In this document: positions 8,429-17,715 of the stretch, piece by piece | Position numbering within the stretch: the first letter of the stretch is position 1 | Layout of the letters: every line of letters starts with the position of its first letter | DNA from: Heyndrickxia oleronia | GTDB taxonomy: Bacteria > Bacillota > Bacilli > Bacillales > Bacillaceae_C | DNA: 64,000 nt | Reading direction: 5' to 3' | NCBI RefSeq assembly: GCF_017809215.1 | Contig: NZ_CP065424.1 | Coordinates: 3,864,001-3,928,000, forward strand | The notes under the pieces: generated by a model | Told to the model about the DNA's origin: nothing | What the model saw: the letters and a program-made list of their open reading frames with translations, nothing else | The model's database searches: none | Program-made: the position numbers and the translations under genes

Positions 8429-9400
8429 TCAATCTTCTACTTTTGCCATAAAGCTATCAATCATCTCACGCACTTCATCTGTTGACTTAGTGCTCATCAA
8501 TTGATTTCTTAATTCACTCGCCCCTCGGAACCCTTTGATGTATATCTTAAAAAAGCGAAGAAGGTGCTTGAATGGACGTTGCTCAAATTCTTCTGAATAT
8601 TTATCATGAAGATCGAGCTGCAATCTTAAGAGATCGAGCAATTCCTCACTGCTATGTTCCTTCGGCTCTTTTTCAAAGGCAAATGGATTGTTAAAAATTC
8701 CACGCCCAATCATTACTCCGTCAACGCCATATTGTTCAACAAGCTTCAAGCCAGTTTGACGGTCAGGAATATCCCCGTTGATCGTCAACAGTGTATCTGG
8801 TGCCACCTGATCACGAAGCTTTTTGATTTCTGGAATTAGCTCCCAATGAGCATCTACTTTACTCATTTCCTTTCTTGTGCGCAGATGGATAGAAAGATTA
8901 GCGATGTCTTGTTTCAATACATGTGTTAACCAGTCCATCCATTCGTCTATATACGTGTAACCAAGCCTTGTCTTCACACTAACAGGCAATCCCCCAGCCT
9001 TAGTTGCTTGGATGATTTCCGCAGCGACTTCTGGACGAAGGATAAGGCCGCTTCCCTTCCCTTTGGCTGCCACATTATGCACAGGGCAGCCCATATTGAT
9101 GTCCACACCCTTAAAGCCAAGTTTCGCTACACCAATACTCGTTTGCCGAAAATATTCGGGCTGATCTCCCCATATATGGGCCACCATTGGTTGTTCATCT
9201 TCTGTAAAAGTCAAACGTCCACGCACACTTTGGTTCCCCTCTGGATGACAATAGCTCACCGTGTTTGTAAACTCTGTAAAAAACACATCTGGTCTTGCTG
9301 CTTCACTCACTACATGGCGAAAAACAACATCCGTCACATCTTCCATTGGTGCTAGTATAAAAAATGGTCGTGGTAAATCACGCCAAAAATTGTCTGTCAT
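8429..9400 (-). CDS. dus: tRNA-dihydrouridine synthase (YfjN/DusC-like)
   Basis: This is a complete FMN-dependent Dus enzyme of 323 residues from the chosen start. It reduces specific uridines in the tRNA D-loop using NADPH. The flavin-barrel motifs are LAPMEDVTD near the N-terminus, INMGCPVHNVAAKGKGSGL with the catalytic Cys, VKTRLGY, LSIHLRTR and DGVMIGRGIFNNP. A C-terminal helical tRNA-binding domain carries RPFKHLLRFFKIYIKG. The start at 9400 gives MTDNFWRDLPRPF, the usual N-terminus of the family; a TTG at 9406 and an ATG at 9421 are alternatives, with AGAGG seven bases before the TTG. It is flanked by accessory DNA but looks like a core gene. Confidence 0.93.
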   Translation of the reverse strand: MTDNFWRDLPRPFFILAPMEDVTDVVFRHVVSEAARPDVFFTEFTNTVSYCHPEGNQSVRGRLTFTEDEQPMVAHIWGDQPEYFRQTSIGVAKLGFKGVDINMGCPVHNVAAKGKGSGLILRPEVAAEIIQATKAGGLPVSVKTRLGYTYIDEWMDWLTHVLKQDIANLSIHLRTRKEMSKVDAHWELIPEIKKLRDQVAPDTLLTINGDIPDRQTGLKLVEQYGVDGVMIGRGIFNNPFAFEKEPKEHSSEELLDLLRLQLDLHDKYSEEFEQRPFKHLLRFFKIYIKGFRGASELRNQLMSTKSTDEVREMIDSFMAKVED

Positions 9401-9421
9401 AATCAAATCCAGTCCTCTCAT

Positions 9422-9966
9422 GATGGGATACTCGTTCTAACTCTCGTCCCAAAATAAAAAAGCAAAAATTTCTGCTACCTTTACACTTATACCATGCTTA
9501 CTCAGTTTTTATCAATCGATAGTAAATTTCAAACATTATAAACTTTACTATGAACAAATAAAAACAGCAAAGAAAAAGCATTTGGGGCAGTAGAGTGAGA
9601 TATATGATCCAGGTTTCTCTTGTATATTGTTGAAACTATTCTTATCAATTTGATGGAGTGATACTTTTGACCCCTAATGTCTAAAAGACAACGTATTTAT
9701 TTTACACCGCATTGAGTCGATCGTTCAATCGCTTGTTTTTCTTCATTGGTTTCGTCGTCACTCACCCACTAGACGATTATCAGTTTTTTTTTTAGGATTT
9801 TAATCGTGTCCCTAGCAGAAAATTTATCAATACTCACACGCGCAAGAACGAAACCACTTTCTGCATTCGTTATCTTGGAAAAAAGAGACCAATTTTTTAG
9901 AATGTTTTTTTTATACTTTTCCTATTCTAGGGGATATTATTTCTGACAAGATTAGGAGGTTTCAGC
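9422..9966. other. Intergenic region without a convincing gene
   Basis: It separates dus from a divergent membrane-protein gene. The minus strand at about 9693-9763 holds a short open stretch (SDDETNEEKQAIERST) with no clear ribosome binding site, which may be a gene relic. Poly-T runs occur at 9785 and 9907. The AGGAGG at 9955-9960 belongs to the next gene. Confidence 0.4.
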
Positions 9967-10452
9967 ATGAGATTGTTCAAGTATTCGAAATTATTGTTGC
10001 TGCTAATGATGATCCTTCCTTGGTTTACAGTTCCATTGATGGGAAAAGATGCTTTTAAGCGATTTTTACCTGCTGGTTTATTTATATCATTGATCGTTAG
10101 GATCGTTAATTTTATCGCAAAAAAGCGAAAATGGTGGTGGTGGTATCAAACCCTTCATCCAAAGATTTCTGGAGTCTTTCCTTTTATATGGGGACCCTTT
10201 TTAATTGGCTCTATGTGGATACTAAAATTGACATATGGCAAATTTTTCAGATATATGTTTTTAAATTTAGCAATTGATGGAGCATTTACCTATGGTTTGG
10301 TGTATTACTTGCAGAAACTTGGAATAGCGTCTTTAGTACGATTGAAAAAAATCAACCTATTATTAATATTTACTGTTGAAGCCTTGCTTTTATATGGATT
10401 TCAGATCATTAAAGATAGGCTCTTTTCTCAAACGTTGTTGCGATTCAAGTAA
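9967..10452 (+). CDS. Hypothetical integral membrane protein
   Basis: The 161-residue product has about four hydrophobic segments (roughly 7-24, 34-50, 66-84, 128-146) and a KKRKWWWWYQ patch after the second. No family is recognised. AGGAGG lies six bases before the ATG, so expression is likely. It precedes two further membrane-protein genes on the same strand but is separated from them by 174 bases including a dispersed repeat. Confidence 0.7.
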   Translation: MRLFKYSKLLLLLMMILPWFTVPLMGKDAFKRFLPAGLFISLIVRIVNFIAKKRKWWWWYQTLHPKISGVFPFIWGPFLIGSMWILKLTYGKFFRYMFLNLAIDGAFTYGLVYYLQKLGIASLVRLKKINLLLIFTVEALLLYGFQIIKDRLFSQTLLRFK

Positions 10453-10517
10453 ATTTTTTTACAAATAACTATCGGCTAAAAACCGATACACCTTCAATTC
10501 ACTGAGAAAAGAGCTAC

Positions 10518-10572
10518 ATACTTCATAAGAATCGCTGAATCTTTTACAAAAGCAACAATTACGAAAACAGCC
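10518..10572 (-). repeat. Dispersed non-coding repeat, copy B
   Basis: This is the reverse complement of 713-767 with scattered mismatches; the shared core reads TGTAAAAGATTCRGCGATTCTTAT. It lies in the 10453-10626 gap between two membrane-protein genes, directly before the second gene's leader. Confidence 0.6.
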
Positions 10573-10626
10573 TAAAGATAAAATGATTGGGCATCAACGA
10601 AACAAGGAATGACTCGGAGGACTTAT

Positions 10627-11430
10627 ATGTATAAGATGAACAAAACGTTTCGACGGGAAATCGCAAATGTTAGTATTTGGGGAACAACCTATATTCACCC
10701 AAGAAATCCCTATATCGTTGCTTTATGGTCAACTACTTTTCCTGGTTATGGGCATCTATTATTACATAAGTATATACGAGGCTTCGCTCTAATTATATGG
10801 GAAGTATTTATCAATCAGATTTCGCATCTAAACCTCGCAATGGTTTATTCTTTCATGGGAAAATTTGAATTAGCGAAAGAAGTATTAAATGTGAATTATG
10901 TCTATATGTATATTCCTCTCTACATCTTTGCGATATGGGACAGCTACCGTACGACTGTGGAAATGAACAATCTTTATCTATTGGCTGAGAAAGAAGAACC
11001 CCCTGTTAATGCGTTAACTGTAAAACCATTTGAAGTTAATTATCTTGATAAAAGAAGTCCTGTGGTCGCAATGTTTTGGTCAATGACCGTTCCCAGCGTT
11101 GGACAATTATATCTTCACCAGATTATCTCTGCTTTTTTTACTCTGATTGTGACTGTTATGTTTGTTCATTACTCACACTTCATAGAAGGAGTACATTACT
11201 TAATGCTTGGAGATATCGATAAATCAACAGAGGTTTTAGATAAACAATGGCTGCTTTATATGCCTTCATTGTATTTCTTTAGTATTTTTCAGACCTACAT
11301 GAATGTTGTGGAAAATAATAAATTATTTGAAGCCGAACAAAAAATGTTTTTAAAAAGCAAATACCAATCCAGTGATTTTAAAATTAAGGCAGCTAGGGTG
11401 AAATCGAATGCAAATTTACGCAACATTTGA
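10627..11430 (+). CDS. Membrane protein with two tandem homologous halves
   Basis: The product is 267 residues. Two units of about 110 residues resemble each other. The first begins NPYIVALWSTTFPGYGHLLLHKYIRGF and ends MYIPLYIFAIWDSYRTTVEMNNLY. The second begins SPVVAMFWSMTVPSVGQLYLHQIISAF and ends MPSLYFFSIFQTYMNVVENNKLF. Each has about three hydrophobic helices, and the P-x-x-G-x-x-x-L-H turn recalls small TM2/DUF5683-like membrane domains. CGGAGG six bases before the ATG at 10627 sets the start (an earlier ATG at 10609 lacks a site). It overlaps the next gene by 23 bases. Function is unknown. Confidence 0.75.
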   Translation: MYKMNKTFRREIANVSIWGTTYIHPRNPYIVALWSTTFPGYGHLLLHKYIRGFALIIWEVFINQISHLNLAMVYSFMGKFELAKEVLNVNYVYMYIPLYIFAIWDSYRTTVEMNNLYLLAEKEEPPVNALTVKPFEVNYLDKRSPVVAMFWSMTVPSVGQLYLHQIISAFFTLIVTVMFVHYSHFIEGVHYLMLGDIDKSTEVLDKQWLLYMPSLYFFSIFQTYMNVVENNKLFEAEQKMFLKSKYQSSDFKIKAARVKSNANLRNI

Positions 11431-11860
11431 ATATTCAACTCGATTAGAAATTGCCATCACGAAATTAGAAAAAATGGGGATAAGTGAAATATTTGCCGTA
11501 CCTCTAGATAACGGTCCCGAGGATATTGAAATTTTTGATACCATTCATCGTTCAGATGGAAAATCATTATTGAGTAAGGGAATGATTCTTGCTGTATTTT
11601 TTTCTGTAATAGGAGCAAGTAGAGGATTCAAACTTCATTGGGGTCCTATCATTTGGGGACTGATTGGAGCAGCCTTTGGATTTATTCTTGGCTTTTGCAT
11701 TGATCTATACATCCATTCGAAAAAGCCTAAAAATCGAAAAGCACTAAAAGGAAAGACTTCCGAAGTAATTATTATTATCAATTGTAAAAACTCTGAAAAG
11801 CGGGATGTCGAAAGAATTCTTTGGGAGCAATTAGCTGTTGGCGTTGGCAAGACCGAATAG
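11408..11860 (+). CDS. Small membrane protein with cytoplasmic flanking domains
   Basis: The 150-residue product has an N-terminal soluble stretch beginning MQIYATFEYSTRLEIAITKL, two hydrophobic helices (about 58-100, including GPIIWGLIGAAFGFILGF) and a C-terminal soluble stretch (SEVIIIINCKNSEKRDVERIL). The layout with two beta-alpha-beta-like ends resembles DUF1269-like or general-stress membrane proteins, but I cannot assign a family. It overlaps the end of the preceding gene by 23 bases in another frame, so the two are one operon and probably translationally coupled. Confidence 0.7.
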   Translation: MQIYATFEYSTRLEIAITKLEKMGISEIFAVPLDNGPEDIEIFDTIHRSDGKSLLSKGMILAVFFSVIGASRGFKLHWGPIIWGLIGAAFGFILGFCIDLYIHSKKPKNRKALKGKTSEVIIIINCKNSEKRDVERILWEQLAVGVGKTE

Positions 11861-12313
11861 TCCTTGAGATAGATGGGATATTAAAGTATATATATTATTC
11901 GCATGGAACGTTATTGCCTTCTTAACGATTAATCTCCTTTGTAAAAATTAGCTTTCGAATAATGAACTCTTCCTTCACTTCGTTTTTTCAGTTCCCACGA
12001 CAAAAATTTCTATAGAAAATGAAAGAAGCTTTCAATATCATCGTGTAACTTATGCGGCACAATCCTTTCCGTACCACTTTCTTTTTCCTATCGACGGATT
12101 TTACAATGGAGGCAAGAATAAATGAAAAGGAACGCCGATGCTGTCACATCAGCGTTCTAAGTAGCAACTCCACAAGAAGTGCGGTTGCAAAAAGGAAAAA
12201 AGTAATCCATTCTCCATACACCAGCAAGGGAGGGTTACTTTTCTTTCATAATCATCATGTAACTAAAAGTTGATTCTACTTATTTAAAGTAGGAAGTTTT
12301 TATTAGTAAAACA
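11861..12313. other. Intergenic region with several hairpins, no clear gene
   Basis: It contains an AACGCCGATG...CATCAGCGTT hairpin (about 12130-12157), a GTAATCC...GGGTTAC hairpin with T run (about 12198-12247), and TTCTACTT...AAGTAGGAA followed by TTTTTA (about 12272-12300). The last lies next to the stop of the minus-strand ybcF-like gene and could end both strands. An open frame at 12052-12273 lacks a ribosome binding site and protein-like composition. Confidence 0.45.
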
Positions 12314-12814
12314 TTAAACCATTGTACTAGTAGAAGGATCGACAATTGAGAATACCCCACCGTTATTATCAATCATTAAACCTTGGACTTTAACATGTAA
12401 CGGAACTAATGCATGATGGCGAATGACCTCAACACTCTTTTTGATATTTTCACTAACATTTCCACTTCCATTTAGCCAAGCATCTAACGTACCACCTTGT
12501 AATTCAGGTGTACTATTTTTAAAAAGATAGTCTAACGTTTTTATTTTGTCTTTTTCAAGTTGGGTAGGTAGATTTATCGAGCGATGGCTTCTATCTTTTG
12601 TTCCAACAACGAAAATATCCTCAACATTTTCCTCATAGATAGCCATTATAACAGACCTCATTATATCTCCATAAGGATGTGAAATGATGCAACCATAACT
12701 TTCTATTGTTAACATATTTTCTGGTTGAATATTAGTTGTTTTTTGTAAGATAGGTACCAATTCTTGTTCAACGTCTGTTATTACTAATACTTTTTTATTT
12801 TTATTAATATTCAT
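12314..12814 (-). CDS. ybcF: Beta-carbonic-anhydrase-like protein (YbcF-like), zinc ligands missing
   Basis: The product is 166 residues from the ATG at 12814, chosen because GGAG lies nine bases upstream; longer readings run into dabA. The beta-carbonic-anhydrase fold is suggested by KVLVITDVEQELVPIL, the SYGCIISHPYGDIMRSVIMAIYE helix region and DIFVVGTKDRSH. In active enzymes those positions carry the zinc ligands (CxDxR and HxxC). Here the first reads ITDVEQ and the second GTKDRSH, so no Cys ligand is present and catalysis is doubtful. It follows dabA by 74 bases, as ybcF does in B. subtilis, and may be a regulatory or structural partner of DabA. Confidence 0.75.
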   Translation of the reverse strand: MNINKNKKVLVITDVEQELVPILQKTTNIQPENMLTIESYGCIISHPYGDIMRSVIMAIYEENVEDIFVVGTKDRSHRSINLPTQLEKDKIKTLDYLFKNSTPELQGGTLDAWLNGSGNVSENIKKSVEVIRHHALVPLHVKVQGLMIDNNGGVFSIVDPSTSTMV

Positions 12815-12888
12815 ATAACATGCTCCTTCATAATTATTAGAATCATTTTTATGAATTTTTTTGAGTAACGCGAATGTTGATTTTTTAG

Positions 12889-15507
12889 TTACCAGTTTTT
12901 CCAACAACCATTTGAATCAACACTAGCAAGTCTAACCCACCCATTTTGAACTTTTTCTCGAAATGCTACATCATTATTTAATAAACGTTCTACATATTTC
13001 TCAGGTGCTTGGATAACTATTAACAAACGAAGTGGATCATGAAAAACTTCGAAATCTGATAGCATGACGGATTGCCAAGGTAGTCCAGGTAATAAGTCAC
13101 TTGCATTCCCTTGCATCACACCTAGATTTGCTGTTACCGTTTGGGTTGCTTTATTTCCACTACCATAGTAATGAGGTGCTACCGTTGAAGCGTAATACTG
13201 TAAATTTATCATTTGGGAAACCGTTCCTGGCCCTGCAATGATATTAGCTAAGAGATTACCACTTTCATCCTGTCTCCAATCATAATTATGAAGGAAGGAT
13301 CTCCCCTCTAAATCACAATTCTGCGTTAATTCACGTTGCCCGATAATAAAAGAGGCATTGCGTGCTAATCCCCATTCCGGGCGTATCTCACTCCAATCTT
13401 CAGCAAATCGGTGTGCTTCAGCCCTAGGATTTTTATGTTTCAAGTTGAAATTCGGTAATTTAGCGAGACGTTCTTCATTTGCTTGATGGGTTACTTTCGG
13501 TAGAATAGCTTTGATATGATCAAATGCTTCTTGTGCCGATTTTGAAAGTTCAGGGACATATATCCAATGTAATTCATCTACTGTTGTATTATGCTCTGCA
13601 GCTACAAAAACCGTCTCCTTTGGAATGTTAATACCTTCTAGGGCGAGCACTTCCCTTACCTCTGGAAGATTACATAGGGTGGCTAATACCCTTGCATTAA
13701 ATCCTCCCGCAGCACCACCACATGCTCCACAGTCAAGAGCAGAAGCATAGGGATTATTAATACTTTGACTACCATGCCCACATATCACGACTAATGGTGC
13801 AATCCCCTCAGTTAGTCCCATCAATTGTAGGGCTTGGCGCACATAATCCACTTTCTCCTCTTCAGAAAAACCAACAGGTATCCCAGAATCTATGTCATGA
13901 TCATAATGAAGCGAGAGATTAGTTTCGGGTTTGTCTAACCAATTTTTCCGAAGTTTACGAATGAAATAATCTGCTTTTCTTGGCACAAAGCTCCGTGCAA
14001 GCATTCGCATGCTAAGCCAGGGTCCACTAATTTCTGGTAAAAGTAAGCTTGTAAGGGCATTGTGTTTCATCATCTTAAATGTATAGCTCAATGAATTTTC
14101 TACCTGCTTGCGTTGTTGAAAGGTTTCCTGTTTTTGTTCATCTGTGAATTCTTTTATTTGATGTTTAGGCTTTTGTATAACCGGCATGGATGCATGGACG
14201 TGATGACTACCAAGCTCACTAATGGCAATCGGTAAACCAAAGAAACCAGCAACGCCTATTGTTTCAAACGGCCCTTCTTTTTCAAGTTGTCTTCGAAAGG
14301 GTTCTGAACGTACATCAATACAAAATGCTAATTGAGCTAAAACGGATTTTTTATTTTTAGCCTCATATTGTTTCGTAGTAATCTTCTCTCTTAATCGTTC
14401 TGTATGTGTTTGTTCCCAAGCTTCCAACCAAAGCTTTCGGCGAATCGTCTCATCAAAACGATTGGCAAAAGATAAATATTCGAGTTGTTCAAACGAAGAC
14501 ATCAGAGACCATTCCTCGGTTGATAGATTCCCCCAATGGATCCATGATGCTAAAAGTGTTTTTATTGAACCTTTTTCCTCAGATTGTTGATTTGACAAAG
14601 GTAAATAAGGTTTTACTAGCGCCCATTCCATGGAAATTCGAACGGCTAAATATTCTGTTAGAAGGTCATGTTCATGACTCGATTGTTGAGAACGCCAAAG
14701 CATCATACCTGCCCATCCAGGTAATGAAAGAAGATGTCCTTCCAGATAAGTCGGTATTTCTGAATGAGAGATGTCCAATGCAGATAATACCTCTAGTAAA
14801 GCTGTATGTGCCTCCTGAGGTAAGTGTTTTAAACTTTTACGCTGGTTTTTGCTAAGCAATGGATCATGCTGAATGAGACGGTGCCATGCATGATAGAAAC
14901 CTTTGTCTCGATTTGGCATGGTCCAACCTGTCTGAGAATCATCCAGATATAATTTACACCATTTGATAACATGATAATCGAGCGTATTGATTATCCTTTC
15001 ACCGTCTTGATTTTTTAATTTGGCACTTATGGGTTGGCTTGAAAAGTTGCCGATACGATTCATATCCAAGTCCATGATTTCAGTCCCCAATTTATTTAAC
15101 ACAGGTGATGAGAGGAGACTAGAAGGTAATGGATCTAATTTTAATGCTGCCTGACAAAAACGCTCAGCAATCTCCCTAGGTATATGAAAGGATTGTGAGT
15201 CAAGCCATCTCTGTAATCCCATCTGAAGAAAAGACTCATCAATCTCACCGCGTTCCTTTGCCGAACGAAGGATGGAGGCACTAGGATAGATATCCACTTC
15301 ACGACTAGTTTTGAGCAAATGTGCCACTTGTTCAAAGGATTGTTTTTCAAGTCCCGCCCAAGGGTTACGTGCTGCAAAAATAGAGATTGGCGAAAGTGGT
15401 GCAATTACTCGACTAGCAGATACAACTAAATCATGAAGATCATGTTCTTTAAATTCATTTTTTTTATTTTTAATGGTTTCCTTCGTCAATACTGCTGTTA
15501 CGCTCAT
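12889..15507 (-). CDS. dabA: DabA (YbcC, DUF2309): zinc subunit of the DAB inorganic-carbon transporter
   Basis: The product is about 872 residues, the usual size of UPF0753/DUF2309 proteins. DabA with the membrane subunit DabB converts CO2 to bicarbonate in a vectorial, cation-gradient-driven way. The zinc site is intact: FCIDV gives Cys397 and Asp399, and ICGHGS...ALDCGACGG gives His579 and Cys594 (numbers count from the GTG at 15510). The H-to-C spacing of 15 equals that of characterised DabA. The ATG overlaps the TGA of dabB (TGATG); AAGGAGG inside the dabB end serves it, and an in-frame GTG at 15510 is an alternative start. Confidence 0.93.
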   Translation of the reverse strand: MSVTAVLTKETIKNKKNEFKEHDLHDLVVSASRVIAPLSPISIFAARNPWAGLEKQSFEQVAHLLKTSREVDIYPSASILRSAKERGEIDESFLQMGLQRWLDSQSFHIPREIAERFCQAALKLDPLPSSLLSSPVLNKLGTEIMDLDMNRIGNFSSQPISAKLKNQDGERIINTLDYHVIKWCKLYLDDSQTGWTMPNRDKGFYHAWHRLIQHDPLLSKNQRKSLKHLPQEAHTALLEVLSALDISHSEIPTYLEGHLLSLPGWAGMMLWRSQQSSHEHDLLTEYLAVRISMEWALVKPYLPLSNQQSEEKGSIKTLLASWIHWGNLSTEEWSLMSSFEQLEYLSFANRFDETIRRKLWLEAWEQTHTERLREKITTKQYEAKNKKSVLAQLAFCIDVRSEPFRRQLEKEGPFETIGVAGFFGLPIAISELGSHHVHASMPVIQKPKHQIKEFTDEQKQETFQQRKQVENSLSYTFKMMKHNALTSLLLPEISGPWLSMRMLARSFVPRKADYFIRKLRKNWLDKPETNLSLHYDHDIDSGIPVGFSEEEKVDYVRQALQLMGLTEGIAPLVVICGHGSQSINNPYASALDCGACGGAAGGFNARVLATLCNLPEVREVLALEGINIPKETVFVAAEHNTTVDELHWIYVPELSKSAQEAFDHIKAILPKVTHQANEERLAKLPNFNLKHKNPRAEAHRFAEDWSEIRPEWGLARNASFIIGQRELTQNCDLEGRSFLHNYDWRQDESGNLLANIIAGPGTVSQMINLQYYASTVAPHYYGSGNKATQTVTANLGVMQGNASDLLPGLPWQSVMLSDFEVFHDPLRLLIVIQAPEKYVERLLNNDVAFREKVQNGWVRLASVDSNGCWKNW

Positions 15508-17015
15508 CACTGATTACCTCCTTGATGTATAAATTTTTTAAGGTAGTTTGGATGACTTTCTACCGACTTAGGTTGTGCCTCACCAAATCGAACGAACCAA
15601 AGATAGAGTACAGCAAATAAAGTAGAAGATTGTTTACGGACAGCCAAAGCACCTATAGCATGACCAACTAGTAAGAAGCAAACGACAAAGATGACAGCCC
15701 ACATTGGAGGTTGAAAACTTTGAGAAACAGTTGTTTGCAACCACTGGTAGAAGAGATCATGAATGAAAAAGTAAACGCCGGAAAATCCAATCATAAAAGC
15801 TAAGCCAGCAATTTTGCCAATTCTCCCCTTTCCAAAAACAACAAGCTGTGTCCAAGAAACAGACAATGACCATCCAAGGATTACTGCACTAACTAGTTGA
15901 TACCCATCATCTGAAGCCATAAACCAAAAAGCAACACCTGCAAGTAAGCCTAAAACCCGACCAGACATCATCCATAAATTTGATGGTTTTTCATTAAGGC
16001 TAGATGGTGCATGATAACCGTGAGCTGCTGAACCAGCCTGCAAAAACAATGTAGCTTTAAATAAGCCATGTAAAACTAAATGAATAATAGCAGCTAAATA
16101 AGCACCTAATGCACACTGAATAAGCATAAATCCCATTTGTGCAATTGTTGATCCAACTAACTGACGTTTATAATCAACATGGACCAAACTAATTCCTGTT
16201 CCAATGAATACGGAAATACTAGCAAGTATAAGTAAAAGAATCTGCATCATATCCCCATTAAATAGTGAGGAGAATCTCGTTAAGATGATACCTCCTGCAT
16301 TTACTAGACCTGCATGCATGATCGCAGAAACAGGTGTAGGAGCAACGACTGACTCTATTAGCCAACGTTGGAATGGCCATTGGGCGGCCGGTATCATCAC
16401 AGCCAATAAAATCAATAAATTAATCCCTGTTCTCTCCATTGGTCCAAGCTGACCTAAACTATTATCAGTTAAAGCGAAAGATATCTGCCATTGACCCGTG
16501 ACCAAATAAAGCCAAACGACCGCGGACAACAAAGCAATCCAGCTTATTGTAAAGAAGCGACCAGTTACTTTTGCTGCTTCATTAGCTACTTTCCAACTAC
16601 GGTTTAGCCTTATAAGTAAAGTCAATCCTAAAAGTGTTCCCCCCCAACAAATGACCATCAAGCGTAGATCATCACTTAACCACGCCATCGAAGCTACAAC
16701 TGTAGTAAATGTAAAAAGTGTAAAGTACTTTCTATAAGAGTGATCACCTATTAAGTATCGTACGGAAAAACGTTGAATAATTAATCCCATTGAAAGAACA
16801 AATAATGCCAGTAACCAAGCTAAGGAATCTAAGTTCCAAGGTCCCACAACTTCATTCATACTAGTATTAATAAGTGCAAGTAATGAGGCCAATGGGGGCA
16901 AGGCAACTATACAGATATGAATTCGAACATAACGTAAGGGTATTTTTGGATGTAAAAATATTAATCCACTTAGGCAAGCCACACTAAGCGTAATAAAAAA
17001 TAATAAAACTAACAT
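15507..17015 (-). CDS. dabB: DabB / NdhF-like proton- or sodium-channel subunit
   Basis: The 502-residue membrane protein has about 13 helices and belongs to the NuoL/MrpA family (Proton_antipo_M). The conserved core includes PFQRWLIESVVAPTPVSAIMHAGLVNAGGIILTRF, with the helix-7/8 lysine or histidine region, and LIQCALGAYLAAIIHLVLHGLFKATLFLQAGSAAH. There is no complex I operon here; the neighbour is dabA, so the role is coupling an ion gradient to DabA rather than NADH oxidation (in B. subtilis it is still called ndhF). GGGAGC precedes the ATG. A terminator-like hairpin lies in its leader. Confidence 0.93.
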   Translation of the reverse strand: MLVLLFFITLSVACLSGLIFLHPKIPLRYVRIHICIVALPPLASLLALINTSMNEVVGPWNLDSLAWLLALFVLSMGLIIQRFSVRYLIGDHSYRKYFTLFTFTTVVASMAWLSDDLRLMVICWGGTLLGLTLLIRLNRSWKVANEAAKVTGRFFTISWIALLSAVVWLYLVTGQWQISFALTDNSLGQLGPMERTGINLLILLAVMIPAAQWPFQRWLIESVVAPTPVSAIMHAGLVNAGGIILTRFSSLFNGDMMQILLLILASISVFIGTGISLVHVDYKRQLVGSTIAQMGFMLIQCALGAYLAAIIHLVLHGLFKATLFLQAGSAAHGYHAPSSLNEKPSNLWMMSGRVLGLLAGVAFWFMASDDGYQLVSAVILGWSLSVSWTQLVVFGKGRIGKIAGLAFMIGFSGVYFFIHDLFYQWLQTTVSQSFQPPMWAVIFVVCFLLVGHAIGALAVRKQSSTLFAVLYLWFVRFGEAQPKSVESHPNYLKKFIHQGGNQ

Positions 17016-17085
17016 TTGTAATGCTCCCTACTAAATGACTTTAAAAAATTCTTGTGAATTACAGTTCATGTTTAGTTAATTTAAC

Positions 17086-17157
17086 CAATAAAAAAACCGA
17101 CAACTTTAAAAATTCAATGATCTTCTTGAATCAATGAATTTTGAAAATTGTCGGTTT
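17086..17157 (-). terminator. Terminator-like hairpin in the dabB leader (possible attenuator)
   Basis: On the minus strand, AAACCGACAATTTTC...GAATTTT pairs over about 23 bp with two mismatches around a loop at 17117-17134. Seven T residues follow. The T run ends 71 bases before the dabB start. The nearest upstream gene on this strand ends 560 bases away at 17716, so the hairpin sits in the dabB leader or just behind a promoter. No T-box or known riboswitch motif was seen. The rest of 17158-17715 is AT-rich with no gene. Confidence 0.7.
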
Positions 17158-17715
17158 CACTTCAACTAACTTTATTCAAGTTTTTTGAAGAGCTACCTTT
17201 TATTGGTTTATAAACAGTGTATTATTACATTTTATAAAATCTTAATCTAATCATATAGTTTATCAATTTTATGCTATTCATATTTAGGAATCTTTCTCAT
17301 TTAGCCAATATATATATTAGAAAAATGCCAAAGTCCAAAAAATATTTAACATTACATAATAAACATTTACCAAATATTAAGCTAGGTTTAATTTAAATCA
17401 AATTATTTAATTTGTCAACTTGTCGCGACTTTATTTTGTAAACACCAATTGTCACCATAAGCAATTTACTGTCGTAAACAAATAGTCTATATGTATTTTA
17501 GTAGAGTTTATAAATTTTTTTATTATTTTCTTCAATGGAGAATATTGGGATATAATTCAGGCTAAATAATTGAAAACTTAATAGTTTACTTTTTCTTCAT
17601 CCCAATCACGCACTTAAATATCAGATTTACTTACTTTTTATTAGAGTATTTATTTAATATATTATTTTACCTTCAGTTATATAATGATATGGTCTTTTTT
17701 ATTATGTTTATGACA

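Noticed and set aside
12052..12273. 73-residue plus-strand frame in the gap before the DAB operon
   Set aside because: No ribosome binding site and the region is mostly hairpins.
15507..17015. Respiratory complex I subunit
   Set aside because: No other nuo genes; adjacency to dabA points to the DAB transporter.
17086..17157. T-box or classical riboswitch in the dabB leader
   Set aside because: No AGGGTGGNACC box or other conserved core was found; only the terminator-like stem is supported.
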